From VXMF01 sp965206775 (lineage in GTDB: Bacteria > Acidobacteriota > Terriglobia > Bryobacterales > UBA6623), in contig CBDBKU010000002.1 of the NCBI GenBank assembly GCA_965206775.1, forward strand, positions 1,860,001-1,924,000: a stretch of DNA of 64,000 nt. The letters are read 5' to 3'. The translations under genes were made by a program, and so were the position numbers. The number at the start of each line of letters is the position of its first letter. Positions within the stretch are counted from its first letter, which is position 1. The notes under the pieces are model-generated. The model was not told where the DNA came from, searched no databases, and saw only the letters and a list, made by a program, of their open reading frames with translations. Shown here one piece after another: positions 28,607 to 37,019 of the stretch.

Positions 28607-29677
28607 GTGACGTGGTGGCGAACGTTTGGATCCGTTGTCGTGCTCGCACTCGGCTTTGCCGTGATCGGGGGTGCCTCCCCGCCTGAGCTTGCGCCTCTGA
28701 CCGGCGCTCCGCCGCACCCGCCCGACAATCCGCCGACTGCGGCCAAGATCAATCTTGGTGAGGAGCTCTTCTTCGATTCCATCCTGTCCGGAAACCGCCG
28801 TCGCAGTTGCAGTACCTGCCACAAGCGTGAATTGCACTTCACGGACGGCCTCTCGCGCGGCTGGGGACTGGACGAGAGCGAGCTCTCCCGAAAGACGCCC
28901 GGCCTGCTCAATGTTGGGTGGCAGCGCAGCATGTTCTTCGACGGCAGGGTCAAGACGCTCGAGGAGCAAGTTTCGAAGCCGTTGAAGAATCATCGTGAGA
29001 TGGCGTTGGACCCGGAAGAGGCCGTTGCACGGATCAATTCGGACCCGTTCTACGTGAAGCTCTTTGCGAAGGCGTTTCCCGACGAGGACATTTCGTTCGA
29101 GCTCGTTGCGAAAGCGATTGCGAGTTTCGAACGCACGCTGGTTTCGTACGACAGTGATTTCGACCGATACATGCTCGGTGATCAGGGAGCCTTGTCCCCG
29201 GCCGCGAAGCGCGGACTGGACCTGTTCCGCGCCAAGGCAGGGTGCATCAAATGCCACAACGGCCCCTTGCTCACCGACCACGATTTCCATTTCACGGGCG
29301 TTGCCGAACGCGATGGCCACGAGAAGGCCGGGACCAAGTACAAGACCCAGAGTCTTCGCGACAGTGTCAGGCGCTATTCCTACATGCACAACGGCCGCAT
29401 GATGAACATCCGCCAGGTCATCGATCACTACGACAAAGGCGGTTCGGCGCCTGATGGCTTCGAGTCGGAGGTTCGTCCGCTCGGGCTTTCTGACGCCGAG
29501 AAGGATGACTTGGTCGCGTTTCTGGGCTCGCTGAACGGTCGGGTCCACCGCCTGCCCGTTACCAGCGTCGCAACGGCGGAACAAGCTCCCGACGCCGGGA
29601 AAGCGCAGCCCCCGTCCGATTCGGACTCCGGGGAGTCCGGGGCGGCGGTCAGCGACCCCAGCTACCTGAACCGCTAG
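28607..29677 (+). CDS. Di-haem cytochrome c peroxidase / MauG-family protein
   Basis: A 356-residue secreted protein with an N-terminal hydrophobic signal and two c-type haem motifs, CSTCH (68-72) and CIKCH (213-217), the layout of bacterial cytochrome c peroxidases. It should reduce hydrogen peroxide in the periplasm, or act like MauG in oxidising a protein substrate. The sequence KTPGLLNVGWQRSMFFDGR is the usual segment after the first haem. The tail after about residue 310 is low-complexity (Pro/Ser/Asp rich). It begins with GTG, and a possible -10 (TAGAAT) lies just upstream. The maf gene follows 19 bp later on the same strand. Confidence 0.87.
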   Translation: MTWWRTFGSVVVLALGFAVIGGASPPELAPLTGAPPHPPDNPPTAAKINLGEELFFDSILSGNRRRSCSTCHKRELHFTDGLSRGWGLDESELSRKTPGLLNVGWQRSMFFDGRVKTLEEQVSKPLKNHREMALDPEEAVARINSDPFYVKLFAKAFPDEDISFELVAKAIASFERTLVSYDSDFDRYMLGDQGALSPAAKRGLDLFRAKAGCIKCHNGPLLTDHDFHFTGVAERDGHEKAGTKYKTQSLRDSVRRYSYMHNGRMMNIRQVIDHYDKGGSAPDGFESEVRPLGLSDAEKDDLVAFLGSLNGRVHRLPVTSVATAEQAPDAGKAQPPSDSDSGESGAAVSDPSYLNR

Positions 29678-29696
29678 CTAGCTTTCTGCCCGAGCC

Positions 29697-30263
29697 ATGG
29701 CAGCGCCCCAATTCGGGAACGACCTCCCTCTGGTCCTTGCTTCGGCTTCGCCGCGCCGCGTCGAGCTGCTCAGGTCTGCGGGATTCGACTTCGAGCAGCG
29801 GCCGGCGGACATCGACGAGTCGGCGAATGCCGGCGAGTCTGCCGAGCAATATGTTCTGCGCCTGGCCGAGGGCAAGGCTCGCTCGGTTTGGCGCCACGGG
29901 TGCCGCACTTTGGGTGCGGACACAGTCGTCCTTCTTGACGACGAGGTGCTGTGCAAGCCACGTGACGAACTGCACGCTCGAGGCATGTTGCGGAGCCTGT
30001 CCGGACGATCCCATCGCGTGCTGACCGGTGTCGCAGTTTTCGACGGCACGTCGTGCCAAACGGGCTGCGACGAGACTCGCGTGCGCTTTCGCGTGCTGGG
30101 AGACCAAGAGATCGTTGAGTACGTGGCAACCGGCGAGTCGCTCGACAAAGCCGGTGGGTACGGGCTTCAAGGAGACGCGTCGAAGTTTGTCGAATCCGTC
30201 GAGGGCTCGCACTCAAACGTAGTCGGCCTCCCGCTCGAGCTTGTCTTCGGGATGCTACGCTGA
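29697..30263 (+). CDS. maf: Maf family nucleoside triphosphate pyrophosphatase
   Basis: A 188-residue Maf protein, which hydrolyses non-canonical or excess nucleoside triphosphates (dTTP/UTP type in the YhdE branch) to monophosphates. Signatures are LVLASASPRRVELL at the N-terminus, the central TLGADTVVLLDDEVLCKP, the SGRSHRVLTGVAV stretch, and DKAGGYGLQGDASKFVESVEGSHSNVVGLPL. These cover the phosphate- and base-binding residues. Length is normal. The next gene, a glycosyltransferase, starts 6 bp later, so the two are co-transcribed. Confidence 0.92.
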   Translation: MAAPQFGNDLPLVLASASPRRVELLRSAGFDFEQRPADIDESANAGESAEQYVLRLAEGKARSVWRHGCRTLGADTVVLLDDEVLCKPRDELHARGMLRSLSGRSHRVLTGVAVFDGTSCQTGCDETRVRFRVLGDQEIVEYVATGESLDKAGGYGLQGDASKFVESVEGSHSNVVGLPLELVFGMLR

Positions 30264-30269
30264 GGCGCC

Positions 30270-31247
30270 ATGGACGAACGGCCTACGGTATCTGTCGTCA
30301 TTCCGGCCCACAACGAGGAGAAGAACCTCCTCCCGCTCTTCGACCGCTTGGTCGCGACTCTCGAAGGGCTTGGCCGGACGTTCGAGATCGTCATCGTCGA
30401 TGATGCTTCTACAGATGACAGTATCCAGCTGCTGCGGAATCTAGCAGACAACGATCCCCGTCTCACGGCAGTGTGCCTGCGCCGCAACTCCGGCCAGACG
30501 GCGGCGCTTGCCGCCGGGTTCGAGACAGCGGACGGCGAGGTCGTGATCGCTATGGACGGGGACTTGCAGCACGCGCCCGAGGATATACCTGCCATGCTCG
30601 CGAAGATCGACGAGGGCTTTGATCTCGTGAACGGCTGGCGGGCCAACCGGATTGACGGGTTGCTGACGCGTCGCGTCCCTTCCCGCGCTGCAAACTGGAT
30701 GATCCGGAAGCTCTCCGGCGTCGAGCTCCAGGACTTCGGCGGCACGTTCAAGGCATACCGTTCCGAACTGCTCGCCCAACTGCGCCTGTACGGCGACCTC
30801 CACCGTTTCATCCCGGTCCTCGCGGCACTGCAAGGAGCTCGGATCGCGGAAGTGCCCATCGGGAATTTCGAACGCGCTGCTGGCCAGTCCCACTACGGCC
30901 TGGGACGGACGATCCGGGTGTTCTTCGACCTGATTACAGTGTCGTTTCTGGCCCGGTACCTGACAAGGCCCATGCACTTCTTCGGATCGTTGGGCGCCCT
31001 GTGCGGAGGTGCGGGCGGTGCCGCTCTTGCGTACCTCGTCGTCAAGAAGATCCAGGGCATCCACATCATGGTCGAGCACGGACCGCTGCTGATCGCCGGC
31101 TCGGTTCTGGCGCTGACCGGCCTGCAGCTACTCTGCACCGGCCTGATCGGCGAGGTCCTGATGCGCACCTACTTCGAGAGCCAAAGTCGGCCCATCTACG
31201 GCGCTCGGGAAATCATCACGCGAGCGGCTCAACCTCACGACCTTTAG
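30270..31247 (+). CDS. Family 2 glycosyltransferase with two C-terminal membrane helices (GtrB/DPM-like)
   Basis: A 325-residue enzyme that probably moves a sugar from a nucleotide donor onto polyprenyl phosphate. The GT2 domain (1-230) shows VSVVIPAHNEEKNL, IVIVDDASTDDS, the DxD-like MDGDLQHAPE and a QDFGGTFKAYR motif. Two transmembrane segments follow (about 235-262 and 272-300), as in GtrB and bacterial DPM-like proteins. The lipid-linked sugar would then be flipped and used for glycan or lipid A modification. It is co-transcribed with maf. Donor and acceptor cannot be told from sequence. Confidence 0.88.
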   Translation: MDERPTVSVVIPAHNEEKNLLPLFDRLVATLEGLGRTFEIVIVDDASTDDSIQLLRNLADNDPRLTAVCLRRNSGQTAALAAGFETADGEVVIAMDGDLQHAPEDIPAMLAKIDEGFDLVNGWRANRIDGLLTRRVPSRAANWMIRKLSGVELQDFGGTFKAYRSELLAQLRLYGDLHRFIPVLAALQGARIAEVPIGNFERAAGQSHYGLGRTIRVFFDLITVSFLARYLTRPMHFFGSLGALCGGAGGAALAYLVVKKIQGIHIMVEHGPLLIAGSVLALTGLQLLCTGLIGEVLMRTYFESQSRPIYGAREIITRAAQPHDL

Positions 31248-31289
31248 CGCCGGCTCCTCGAAACTTTGACAGGGGATTTACAAGCCAGC

Positions 31290-31317
31290 GGAAACCGTGG
31301 CCGGTTACAGGCGTCTA
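31290..31317 (+). promoter_or_regulatory. Candidate ECF-sigma (envelope-stress type) promoter
   Basis: GGAAAC, a 16-bp spacer, then CGTCTA, which fits the GGAAC / CGTC pattern used by many ECF sigma factors. It lies 79 bp before the Spy-like gene, a type of gene often induced by envelope stress. Confidence 0.4.
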
Positions 31318-31395
31318 TTCAACTACGCACTTAAACGGGCCGCTCGCCGAGCCTCGGCAACGAGAGGGCGTACCTATTGAAACGAGGACTACACC

Positions 31396-31851
31396 ATGAT
31401 TCACAACAGGCAAGCCATGATTGTCGGCGCGGCTGTTCTAGCGAGCTGCGTAACTGCTTTCGCTCAGCAGAACCAGCAGACCCGGGAGGAACGCCAGGAG
31501 GCCATTAGTGCGGCTGTTGAGGCGCTAGGCCTGACCAACGATCAGGTCGCCCAGATTCGCGAGATTCGGCGAGAGCGGCCTGCGGAGGACTTGAGCCCGC
31601 AGGACCGAAGGGCTTGGCGCCAAGCGCTGAACGCCAAGTCGGAAGCGGTTCTGACCGATGATCAGAGAACCAAGGTCGCCGAGATGAAGGCGGCAGGTCC
31701 AGAAACAAAGGCATTTGCCGGTGCGGTTGCGCTCGGGCTGGCCACAAGGCAACGGCCGAACCGTGCACCGAGGGCCGCGCGACCCGACGGCCGGCCGGAC
31801 GGGGAGGCCCGTCCCGCAGGGCGCCAAGGCCGGGGCCCTGGTCGCGGTTAA
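31396..31851 (+). CDS. Small periplasmic Spy/CpxP-like protein
   Basis: A 151-residue exported protein: signal peptide to about residue 24 (AVLASCVTAFAQ), then a helical domain with an LTNDQVAQIREIRRER repeat-type motif and a second LTDDQRTKVAEMK, the spacing seen in LTxxQ-motif proteins such as Spy and CpxP. The C-terminal 35 residues are Arg/Pro/Gly-rich and probably disordered. A chaperone or stress-sensing role in the periplasm is inferred from this pattern only. CGAGGA lies eight bases before the ATG. A terminator-like hairpin follows at 31925. Confidence 0.65.
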   Translation: MIHNRQAMIVGAAVLASCVTAFAQQNQQTREERQEAISAAVEALGLTNDQVAQIREIRRERPAEDLSPQDRRAWRQALNAKSEAVLTDDQRTKVAEMKAAGPETKAFAGAVALGLATRQRPNRAPRAARPDGRPDGEARPAGRQGRGPGRG

Positions 31852-32333
31852 CCCGGATACGGAATTCCGGTTCCCCGCGCTGCAAGGGGGACCGGAGGGA
31901 CGGACACTCCTACCATGCAGCATTGGGCGGTCCCTCTGCGGGGCCGCCCTCTCTGGTTTCACGGCATTGGTTTCCCAATTCAGCCGGGGTCGGACCAAGC
32001 GGCGGCAGACGGCACGGCACCATCGCCCCCTGCATCCTGGGGGCGATCGGGCTTCCGTCGAACGCGATCGTGGCTTCGCCGGGATTTCCTGCCAGGGCCG
32101 ACGCACCTAGCGGCAGCACGGGCATGCGCCGAAGTCGAAACAGTCTGAAACGCCCGCGGGTTCCGGGCTCCCCTGCTCTCCGGACACGGCCCTTCGAACA
32201 GGTGTCGGTTGTTCCGGAAGGGGCAGCCGTTAGCCTGTCAGGTTTCCGGCCAACCCGGACGAGGGCCGCCCTTCCCGGCCTGCGGTTGAACATACACCGA
32301 GAATTCGAGATGATGTTGAGCTTCGCCTAGAAC
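31852..32333. other. Intergenic region after the Spy-like gene
   Basis: About 480 bp containing the hairpin at 31925-31949 and otherwise no supported gene. The right part should include the promoter of the DHH phosphoesterase. Minus-strand frames here have atypical composition and no recognised motif. Confidence 0.5.
31925..31949 (+). terminator. Stem-loop terminator after the Spy-like gene
   Basis: GGGCGGTCCC-TCTGC-GGGGCCGCCC forms a 10-bp stem (one G-U pair) followed by a moderately U-rich TCTCTGGTTT. It lies 73 bp beyond the stop codon of the Spy-like gene. Confidence 0.6.
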
Positions 32334-33287
32334 ATGCGGGTACGAATTCACTATCACGACCGCTGTTTCGATGGGGCATGCTCTGCGGCGCTCTTCTCGA
32401 GCTTCGTCAAGCGGTCGCTCGCCCCCGGGGCGGACCTCGGCTTCACCGGCCTGTTCCACCGAGCGGACCAGCTATTCGACGAGGATGGTTTCGACGGCGA
32501 CGTGAACGCCATCGTCGACTTCAAGTATTCCGCCTCCGGTCGGGTGACTTGGTGGTTCGACCACCACCAGAGCGCCTTCCTTTCCGAGCGAGACGCTGCG
32601 CATTTTCGTGCAGACACATCCGGCACCAAGTTCTACGATCCGGGCTACAAGTCCTGCACGAAGTTCATTGCCGACACGCTGCGGAACAAGTTCGGGTTCG
32701 ATTGCAGCCATCTCTCGGATCTCATCCACTGGGCCGACATCCTGGACGGGGCCCAACACGAGAGCGCCCTGGCAGCGGTTTCGATGGAATGCCCGGCCTT
32801 GAAGCTGAACCTCATCTTCGAGTCGGCCGAGCGGAACGTGACTGCGGAGGTCATCCCCCTGCTCGAATCCCAATCGTTCGGCGCGATCGTCGCCCGTCCC
32901 GAATATGACGAGGTGTTTCAAACGCTATACGAGCGACATCGGAAGATCATCTCCGTGATCCGCGACCTAGCGGTTTGCCGCGACGGAGTCGTGTTCTTCG
33001 ATCTGGTCGATACCCGCCTGAAGGGCTACAACAAGTTCGTTCCGTACTACCTGTTCCCGGATAGCATGTACACGGTGTCCGTGCTCGATGGTGGATTTCG
33101 AGTCAAGGTTTCGGTGGGCTCGAACCCATGGGCCCCGGCTTTCCCGCATCACAACCTCGCCGAGCTGTGCGAACGGTACGGCGGGGGAGGACATCCTCGG
33201 GTCGGGGCCATTAGCTTCGGGCCCGAGGAGTTCGAACGCGCCAGGTCGACCGCCGCCGAGATCGTCGGGATTCTCTCCCAGCCTTGA
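32334..33287 (+). CDS. DHH/DHHA1-family phosphoesterase
   Basis: A 317-residue single-chain phosphoesterase. The N-terminal DHH domain has HYHDRCFDGACSAALF (first metal-binding residues) and WFDHHQSAF (the DHH motif at 76-78). The C-terminal DHHA1 domain has ELCERYGGGGHPRVGAISF. Relatives degrade short RNAs (nanoRNase), pAp or cyclic dinucleotides, and some are only annotated as phosphoesterases. No PAS, GGDEF or membrane domain is attached, so a GdpP-type role is unlikely. The gene stands alone and converges with lpxI, 22 bp apart. Confidence 0.82.
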   Translation: MRVRIHYHDRCFDGACSAALFSSFVKRSLAPGADLGFTGLFHRADQLFDEDGFDGDVNAIVDFKYSASGRVTWWFDHHQSAFLSERDAAHFRADTSGTKFYDPGYKSCTKFIADTLRNKFGFDCSHLSDLIHWADILDGAQHESALAAVSMECPALKLNLIFESAERNVTAEVIPLLESQSFGAIVARPEYDEVFQTLYERHRKIISVIRDLAVCRDGVVFFDLVDTRLKGYNKFVPYYLFPDSMYTVSVLDGGFRVKVSVGSNPWAPAFPHHNLAELCERYGGGGHPRVGAISFGPEEFERARSTAAEIVGILSQP

Positions 33288-33309
33288 CGAGGCCCTCGCC
33301 GTGGCGGGT

Positions 33310-34113
33310 TCAAGCCGAACCGACAACGGAGATTCCGATCCGGTCCGCCTCGGCCAGCAACTCGTCCTTCTCCAGCAGGAGCGTCCTGCCGGCCTCCACC
33401 GAGACTGCCGTCGCGTTGACCGAGTGCATCTTGCGGATGGTGCGCAGTCCTATGACCGGCACGTCGAACCGCATGTCCTGAGCGGGCTTGGCGACCTTCA
33501 CCAAGGTCAGGTTCCGACGGTTTGCCAGTTCTGCTGCGCGAACCAAGATGGCGTCGGTTCCCTCCATTGCCTCGGCTGCTACGCATGCCTGCTCGCAGAT
33601 GACGACGCTTTGCCCGATATCGTACTTAGCGAGCGCTCTCGCGATCTCGAGGCCGTACTCTATGTCCCGGCGCTCGGCCCGTGTTGGCTGCCGCTGGCCG
33701 TTCGGCCCGGCAATCGCAAGGCTCGAGGCGAGAAAGTAGGTGGAATCCAGGATGGATATCCCCTCGTCTTCGAGTACCCTCGCGAGAGCACCCAGCAGGG
33801 AGTCCGTGTTCTTGCGACGGAGTTCGTTCAGCACCTTTAGAAGCCGCCAGTCCGGCCGGATCGCCGAGAAGATTTGCCTGTGCTGGATCCGGCCTGCCAT
33901 CACCGCCTGGCTGACGCCCTCCGAGCGGAGCGCTTCGATCAGCTTGGACAACTGCCCCAGAGAGACCCAGTGACAGGAGTCTGCCACGGCCTCGATCTCC
34001 GGCTCCGCTTCCTCCTTGACCGCGACGACAGCCATCTCGTGGCCGGCTGCCTTGGCGGCCCGCAGGGTTAGCAACGGGAAGTCTCCTCCGCCCGCGATCA
34101 GTCCGTACTTCAC
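33310..34113 (-). CDS. lpxI: UDP-2,3-diacylglucosamine pyrophosphatase LpxI
   Basis: A 267-residue DUF1009 protein that cleaves UDP-2,3-diacylglucosamine to lipid X in lipid A synthesis, the alternative to LpxH. The N-terminus KYGLIAGGGDFPLL and the C-terminal part (DMRFDVPVIGLRTIRKM, then AGRTLLLEKDELL) match the family. The GTG at 34113 is chosen because it gives the standard N-terminus and overlaps the lpxA stop as GTGA. The open frame to 34434 would read through lpxA. The gene comes third in a translationally coupled fabZ-lpxA-lpxI set; lpxB, which often follows, is missing here. Confidence 0.9.
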   Translation of the reverse strand: MKYGLIAGGGDFPLLTLRAAKAAGHEMAVVAVKEEAEPEIEAVADSCHWVSLGQLSKLIEALRSEGVSQAVMAGRIQHRQIFSAIRPDWRLLKVLNELRRKNTDSLLGALARVLEDEGISILDSTYFLASSLAIAGPNGQRQPTRAERRDIEYGLEIARALAKYDIGQSVVICEQACVAAEAMEGTDAILVRAAELANRRNLTLVKVAKPAQDMRFDVPVIGLRTIRKMHSVNATAVSVEAGRTLLLEKDELLAEADRIGISVVGSA

Positions 34114-34886
34114 TTGACGAGGCCGCGCGTTGATTTCGCGACGAACTCCCGGATCCGGGCCAGGCCCGGGAACTCGTCCATCTCTTCCGAGATCCTGGCT
34201 AGCGCTTGGTCCGTGTTGAGACCTGACTTGGTCAGGATACGAAAGACCTTGTGCAGGGCTTGCACCTCTTCCCTCGAGAATCCGCGCCTCTCCAGTCCCA
34301 CCTTGTTGACGCCGAATGTCCGCGCTTCCCTTTCGCTGACCACAAGCGAGAACGGCAGTACGTCTTGCGTGATGACGCTGAATCCGCCGATGTAGCTGTG
34401 CGCCCCGACAACGCAGAACTGGTGGACGCCGCAATGCGCCCCGATGACCGCGCAGTCTTCGACGGTCACATGGCCGCCGAGCGTTGCCGAGTGCGAGAGG
34501 ATGCAGTGAGAGCCGACGATGCAGTCGTGCGCGACATGCGCGTAGGCCTGCAAAAGGTTGTCGTCGCCGACTTGCGTGAGGCTGCCTCCCCCTTCGGTGC
34601 CCCTGTGGATGGTGCAGAATTCACGGACCTGATTGCGGTTGCCAATCGACGTGCGGGTTCTCTCGCCCTGATACTTCAGGTCCTGCGGCGCGACTCCGAC
34701 TGTCGTGTACGGGTAGAACGTGTTGTCCATGCCGATCTCCGTCGGTCCGTCGACGAACACGTGAGCGATAAGCCGCGTTCCCGCGCTGATAGAAACCTCC
34801 GGTCCGATCACGCAGTACGGCCCGATCTGAGCTAGCTCGTGGATCTTTGCCTCGGGATCGACGACTGCTCTAGGATCAATCGCCAT
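34110..34886 (-). CDS. lpxA: UDP-N-acetylglucosamine acyltransferase
   Basis: A 258-residue LpxA that adds the first 3-hydroxyacyl chain to UDP-GlcNAc. The left-handed parallel beta-helix is visible as repeated hexapeptides (IGPYCVIGPEVSISAG and AVIGAHCGVHQFCVVGAHSYIGG). The catalytic-histidine region is LLQAYAHVAHDCIVG, and the helical C-terminus carries GVNKVGLERRGFS. The ATG at 34886 overlaps the fabZ stop as TGATG, so translation is coupled. It shares four bases (GTGA) with lpxI downstream. Cytoplasmic, acyl-ACP dependent. Confidence 0.93.
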   Translation of the reverse strand: MAIDPRAVVDPEAKIHELAQIGPYCVIGPEVSISAGTRLIAHVFVDGPTEIGMDNTFYPYTTVGVAPQDLKYQGERTRTSIGNRNQVREFCTIHRGTEGGGSLTQVGDDNLLQAYAHVAHDCIVGSHCILSHSATLGGHVTVEDCAVIGAHCGVHQFCVVGAHSYIGGFSVITQDVLPFSLVVSEREARTFGVNKVGLERRGFSREEVQALHKVFRILTKSGLNTDQALARISEEMDEFPGLARIREFVAKSTRGLVK

Positions 34887-35329
34887 CACGCATCCGTCGC
34901 GGGCCTGTCGGCGACGCTGCACATCAGCACGGCTTGGGCCGCCAGGCGGTCGCCAACAAAGGCGCGGCCCTGCATCTTGATCACACCGCCGCGCTTCCTT
35001 AGGATGTCGAGCTCCAGCCGCAGTTGGTCTCCAGGGGTGACGGGGGCGCGGAAACGGCAATTGTCGATGGACGCGAACAGCACGATTTTCTTGTCGCGAT
35101 CCGGCATGGAGCGAAGCGCGAGAACGCCTCCGCACTGCGCCATCGCTTCCACGACAAGGACGCCCGGCATGATCGGATAGTCAGGGAAGTGGCCTTGGAA
35201 GAAGGGCTCGTTGGCCGTAACGTTCTTGAGGCCGACGACGCGCTCCTCGGAGATTTCGAGGATCTGGTCCACAAGGAGCATTGGATAGCGATGTGGCAGG
35301 ATTTCTCGGATCTGGTCTATATTCAGCAT
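34886..35329 (-). CDS. fabZ: 3-hydroxyacyl-[acyl-carrier-protein] dehydratase FabZ
   Basis: A 147-residue hotdog dehydratase of fatty-acid elongation. The catalytic pair lies in FFQGHFPDYPIMPGVLVVEAMAQ-type sequence (His47 and Glu61, numbered from the chosen start). The ATG at 35329 gives the standard family N-terminus (MLNIDQIREILPHRYP); the frame is open for 42 more codons upstream but these do not resemble FabZ. It heads the fabZ-lpxA-lpxI operon, the usual linkage that balances fatty acid and lipid A flux. A consensus -10 lies about 40 bp upstream. Confidence 0.93.
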   Translation of the reverse strand: MLNIDQIREILPHRYPMLLVDQILEISEERVVGLKNVTANEPFFQGHFPDYPIMPGVLVVEAMAQCGGVLALRSMPDRDKKIVLFASIDNCRFRAPVTPGDQLRLELDILRKRGGVIKMQGRAFVGDRLAAQAVLMCSVADRPATDA

Positions 35330-35369
35330 CGCGAATGGTTCGCTCGAGTCCCTACAAGGGGAGTGCAAG

Positions 35370-35375
35370 ATTATA
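35370..35375 (-). promoter_or_regulatory. Consensus -10 element for the fabZ-lpxA-lpxI operon
   Basis: TATAAT on the minus strand, about 40 bp upstream of the fabZ ATG in an A+T-rich stretch. The -35 position is poorly matched, so the call rests on the -10 and its location. Confidence 0.45.
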
Positions 35376-36353
35376 GCGCAATGCAATGCCGTCAGATGGA
35401 TAGATGTCGTCAATCCATGCACTGGATACCCGGAACTCGCCGAAATTTTACACATCGTGGTGGTTCATGTCTTGCTGTATTCCGGCGAATTATCTGCCCG
35501 GATTTGCCTTTGGTTTCGCGAAAACTGCGAATTGTTAGAGTGGCTGTCCAGATATGGCGGGCACTAGTTTCTTTGGCGATCTCCTGAGCGGATACTGTGC
35601 AATTTCCTGAGATTGTGAAGTCGAGCAGACAGTTGCTGGCAGGAGCGAGTGCACGTCCTAGCCCTTTCCGGCTAAAGAAGCGGGGCAGTTCCTCGCCATA
35701 TATCTTGCTCGCCGGGGGCGGGGTCGCTCCCGGACAACGTCGCCCGGATCGTCACCGTTCCTGGGTGGCGCGGGAGATCGGATAGCGGGACTCTCAACTG
35801 CGACTGGAATCACTGCGGCCGTTCGCAGTGCGACTTCGGTCACTGTCGCGACGGTCAGGCCAACACGCTCGTCATGATGGACCTCCGCGGAGGGGGAACT
35901 ACATTTGCATCGAGTATCCGAGCAGTGTTTCGGCAGTGCCGGAATTCGCTCGAGAAGGCAGTCGGGCGACATCTGCCGTAGCTTCTCGGACGACGGGCAT
36001 TCGGATGGGAGGAGGTGCGGGCTCGCGCGGCCCGATTGGCGCAGATCACACTCGCGATGCGGGGCCGAGGGAGTGCTGGAAGCGCTCCAGGTGCGACAGG
36101 CATATGAACTTGAGATGGACACGCGGGCAGACGGATAGACTCGGTTCCGGAAAACCGCACTCCGGCGGGACGAGGAGGGAGTCGGAAACACGAGCGTGGA
36201 AGCACGGACCTGTCCGCGGCGAATAGCTGGGGAATCGTTGTCCAACCGGCCCAGTCGCCTTTGATTTTGACCCATCTACATGTTCGAGCCCACCGGCGGG
36301 CAGGATTCGGGCGTGCGAATCGGTGCCAGCGGCCCGGATAGCTAGAAATTGTA

Positions 36354-36367
36354 CCCGTAATTATGGG
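36354..36367. promoter_or_regulatory. Palindromic operator candidate for the toxin-antitoxin operon
   Basis: CCCGTAATTATGGG is a near-perfect 14-bp palindrome (one mismatched pair) located 8 bp before the antitoxin ATG. This is where a ribbon-helix-helix antitoxin would bind for autoregulation. Confidence 0.4.
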
Positions 36368-36375
36368 AATATGGC

Positions 36376-36630
36376 ATGGTGAAAACGACCATCGAACTCC
36401 CTGACGCCACATTCCGAATGGCCAAGACCGTTGCTGCTGCCCGGGGCATGAGCTTGAAAACGTTCTTCACCCAAGCTCTCGAGGAACAGCTCAGGCGCAC
36501 GGCAAAGGATGCACAGGCTCCATGGATGGGTGGCTTCGGAGCGCTGGCGGAACTTGCTGACGAAAACCGCCGTGTCCTCCACGCAATCGGGCAGGAATTC
36601 GAGACTCTCTCCACCGAAGATCTCGCATGA
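36376..36630 (+). CDS. Ribbon-helix-helix type antitoxin (VapB-like)
   Basis: An 84-residue protein that should neutralise the PIN toxin encoded next and repress the operon. The N-terminus MVKTTIELPDATFRMAKTVAAARGMSL has the beta-strand plus two-helix pattern of RHH DNA-binding antitoxins. The C-terminal half, rich in acidic and aromatic residues, is likely to wrap the toxin. Its stop overlaps the toxin start as ATGA. A palindrome sits immediately upstream. No strong ribosome-binding site is visible, and the GTG one codon later is an alternative start. Confidence 0.8.
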   Translation: MVKTTIELPDATFRMAKTVAAARGMSLKTFFTQALEEQLRRTAKDAQAPWMGGFGALAELADENRRVLHAIGQEFETLSTEDLA

Positions 36631-37019
36631 TCCTCGATACCAATGCCCTGTCGGCGTGGGCAGAAGGGGTTGCAGCGATCGAGGCACCCCTTCGGTCCGC
36701 CGACCGGCTCGTCGTTCCTAGCGTAGTTCTCGGCGAGTACTACTTCGGGATACGCCAATCCTGTCACCGAAACCGATACGAGCAGTGGCTAAGCAGATAC
36801 CTGCCATTCGCACAAATCGCCATTGTCACTGCGGCAACGGCAGACGCATACGCGGACATCCGCTTGGAATTGAAGCAGGTTGGCAATCGGATTCCGTCCA
36901 ACGACATCTGGATCGCCGCGCTCGCCCGCCAGCACGCGATTCCGGTGCTGAGCAACGATGCCCATTTCGATGTTGTCCAAGGAGTCCGTCGAATCGCATT
37001 CGAAGAGATGTTTGATTAG
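36627..37019 (+). CDS. vapC: VapC-type PIN-domain toxin
   Basis: A 130-residue PIN ribonuclease. The first acidic residue is in MILDTNALSAW (Asp4), the conserved glutamate in VPSVVLGEYYFGIR, and the C-terminal aspartates in RIPSNDIWIAALARQH and VLSNDAHFDVV. These form the Mg-binding active site that cleaves tRNA or rRNA in known VapCs. All the acidic residues are present, so the toxin looks active. It overlaps the antitoxin gene by four bases. Confidence 0.88.
   Translation: MILDTNALSAWAEGVAAIEAPLRSADRLVVPSVVLGEYYFGIRQSCHRNRYEQWLSRYLPFAQIAIVTAATADAYADIRLELKQVGNRIPSNDIWIAALARQHAIPVLSNDAHFDVVQGVRRIAFEEMFD

Larger units (their letters stand above)
35330..36375. other. Long intergenic region between fabZ and the toxin-antitoxin genes
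   Basis: About 1 kb without a supported gene. The left 250 bp is noticeably richer in A+T than the surroundings and carries the fabZ promoter. The rest holds only arginine/serine-rich frames on both strands with no family motif or ribosome-binding site. It could hold decayed genes or an unrecognised RNA. Confidence 0.45.
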
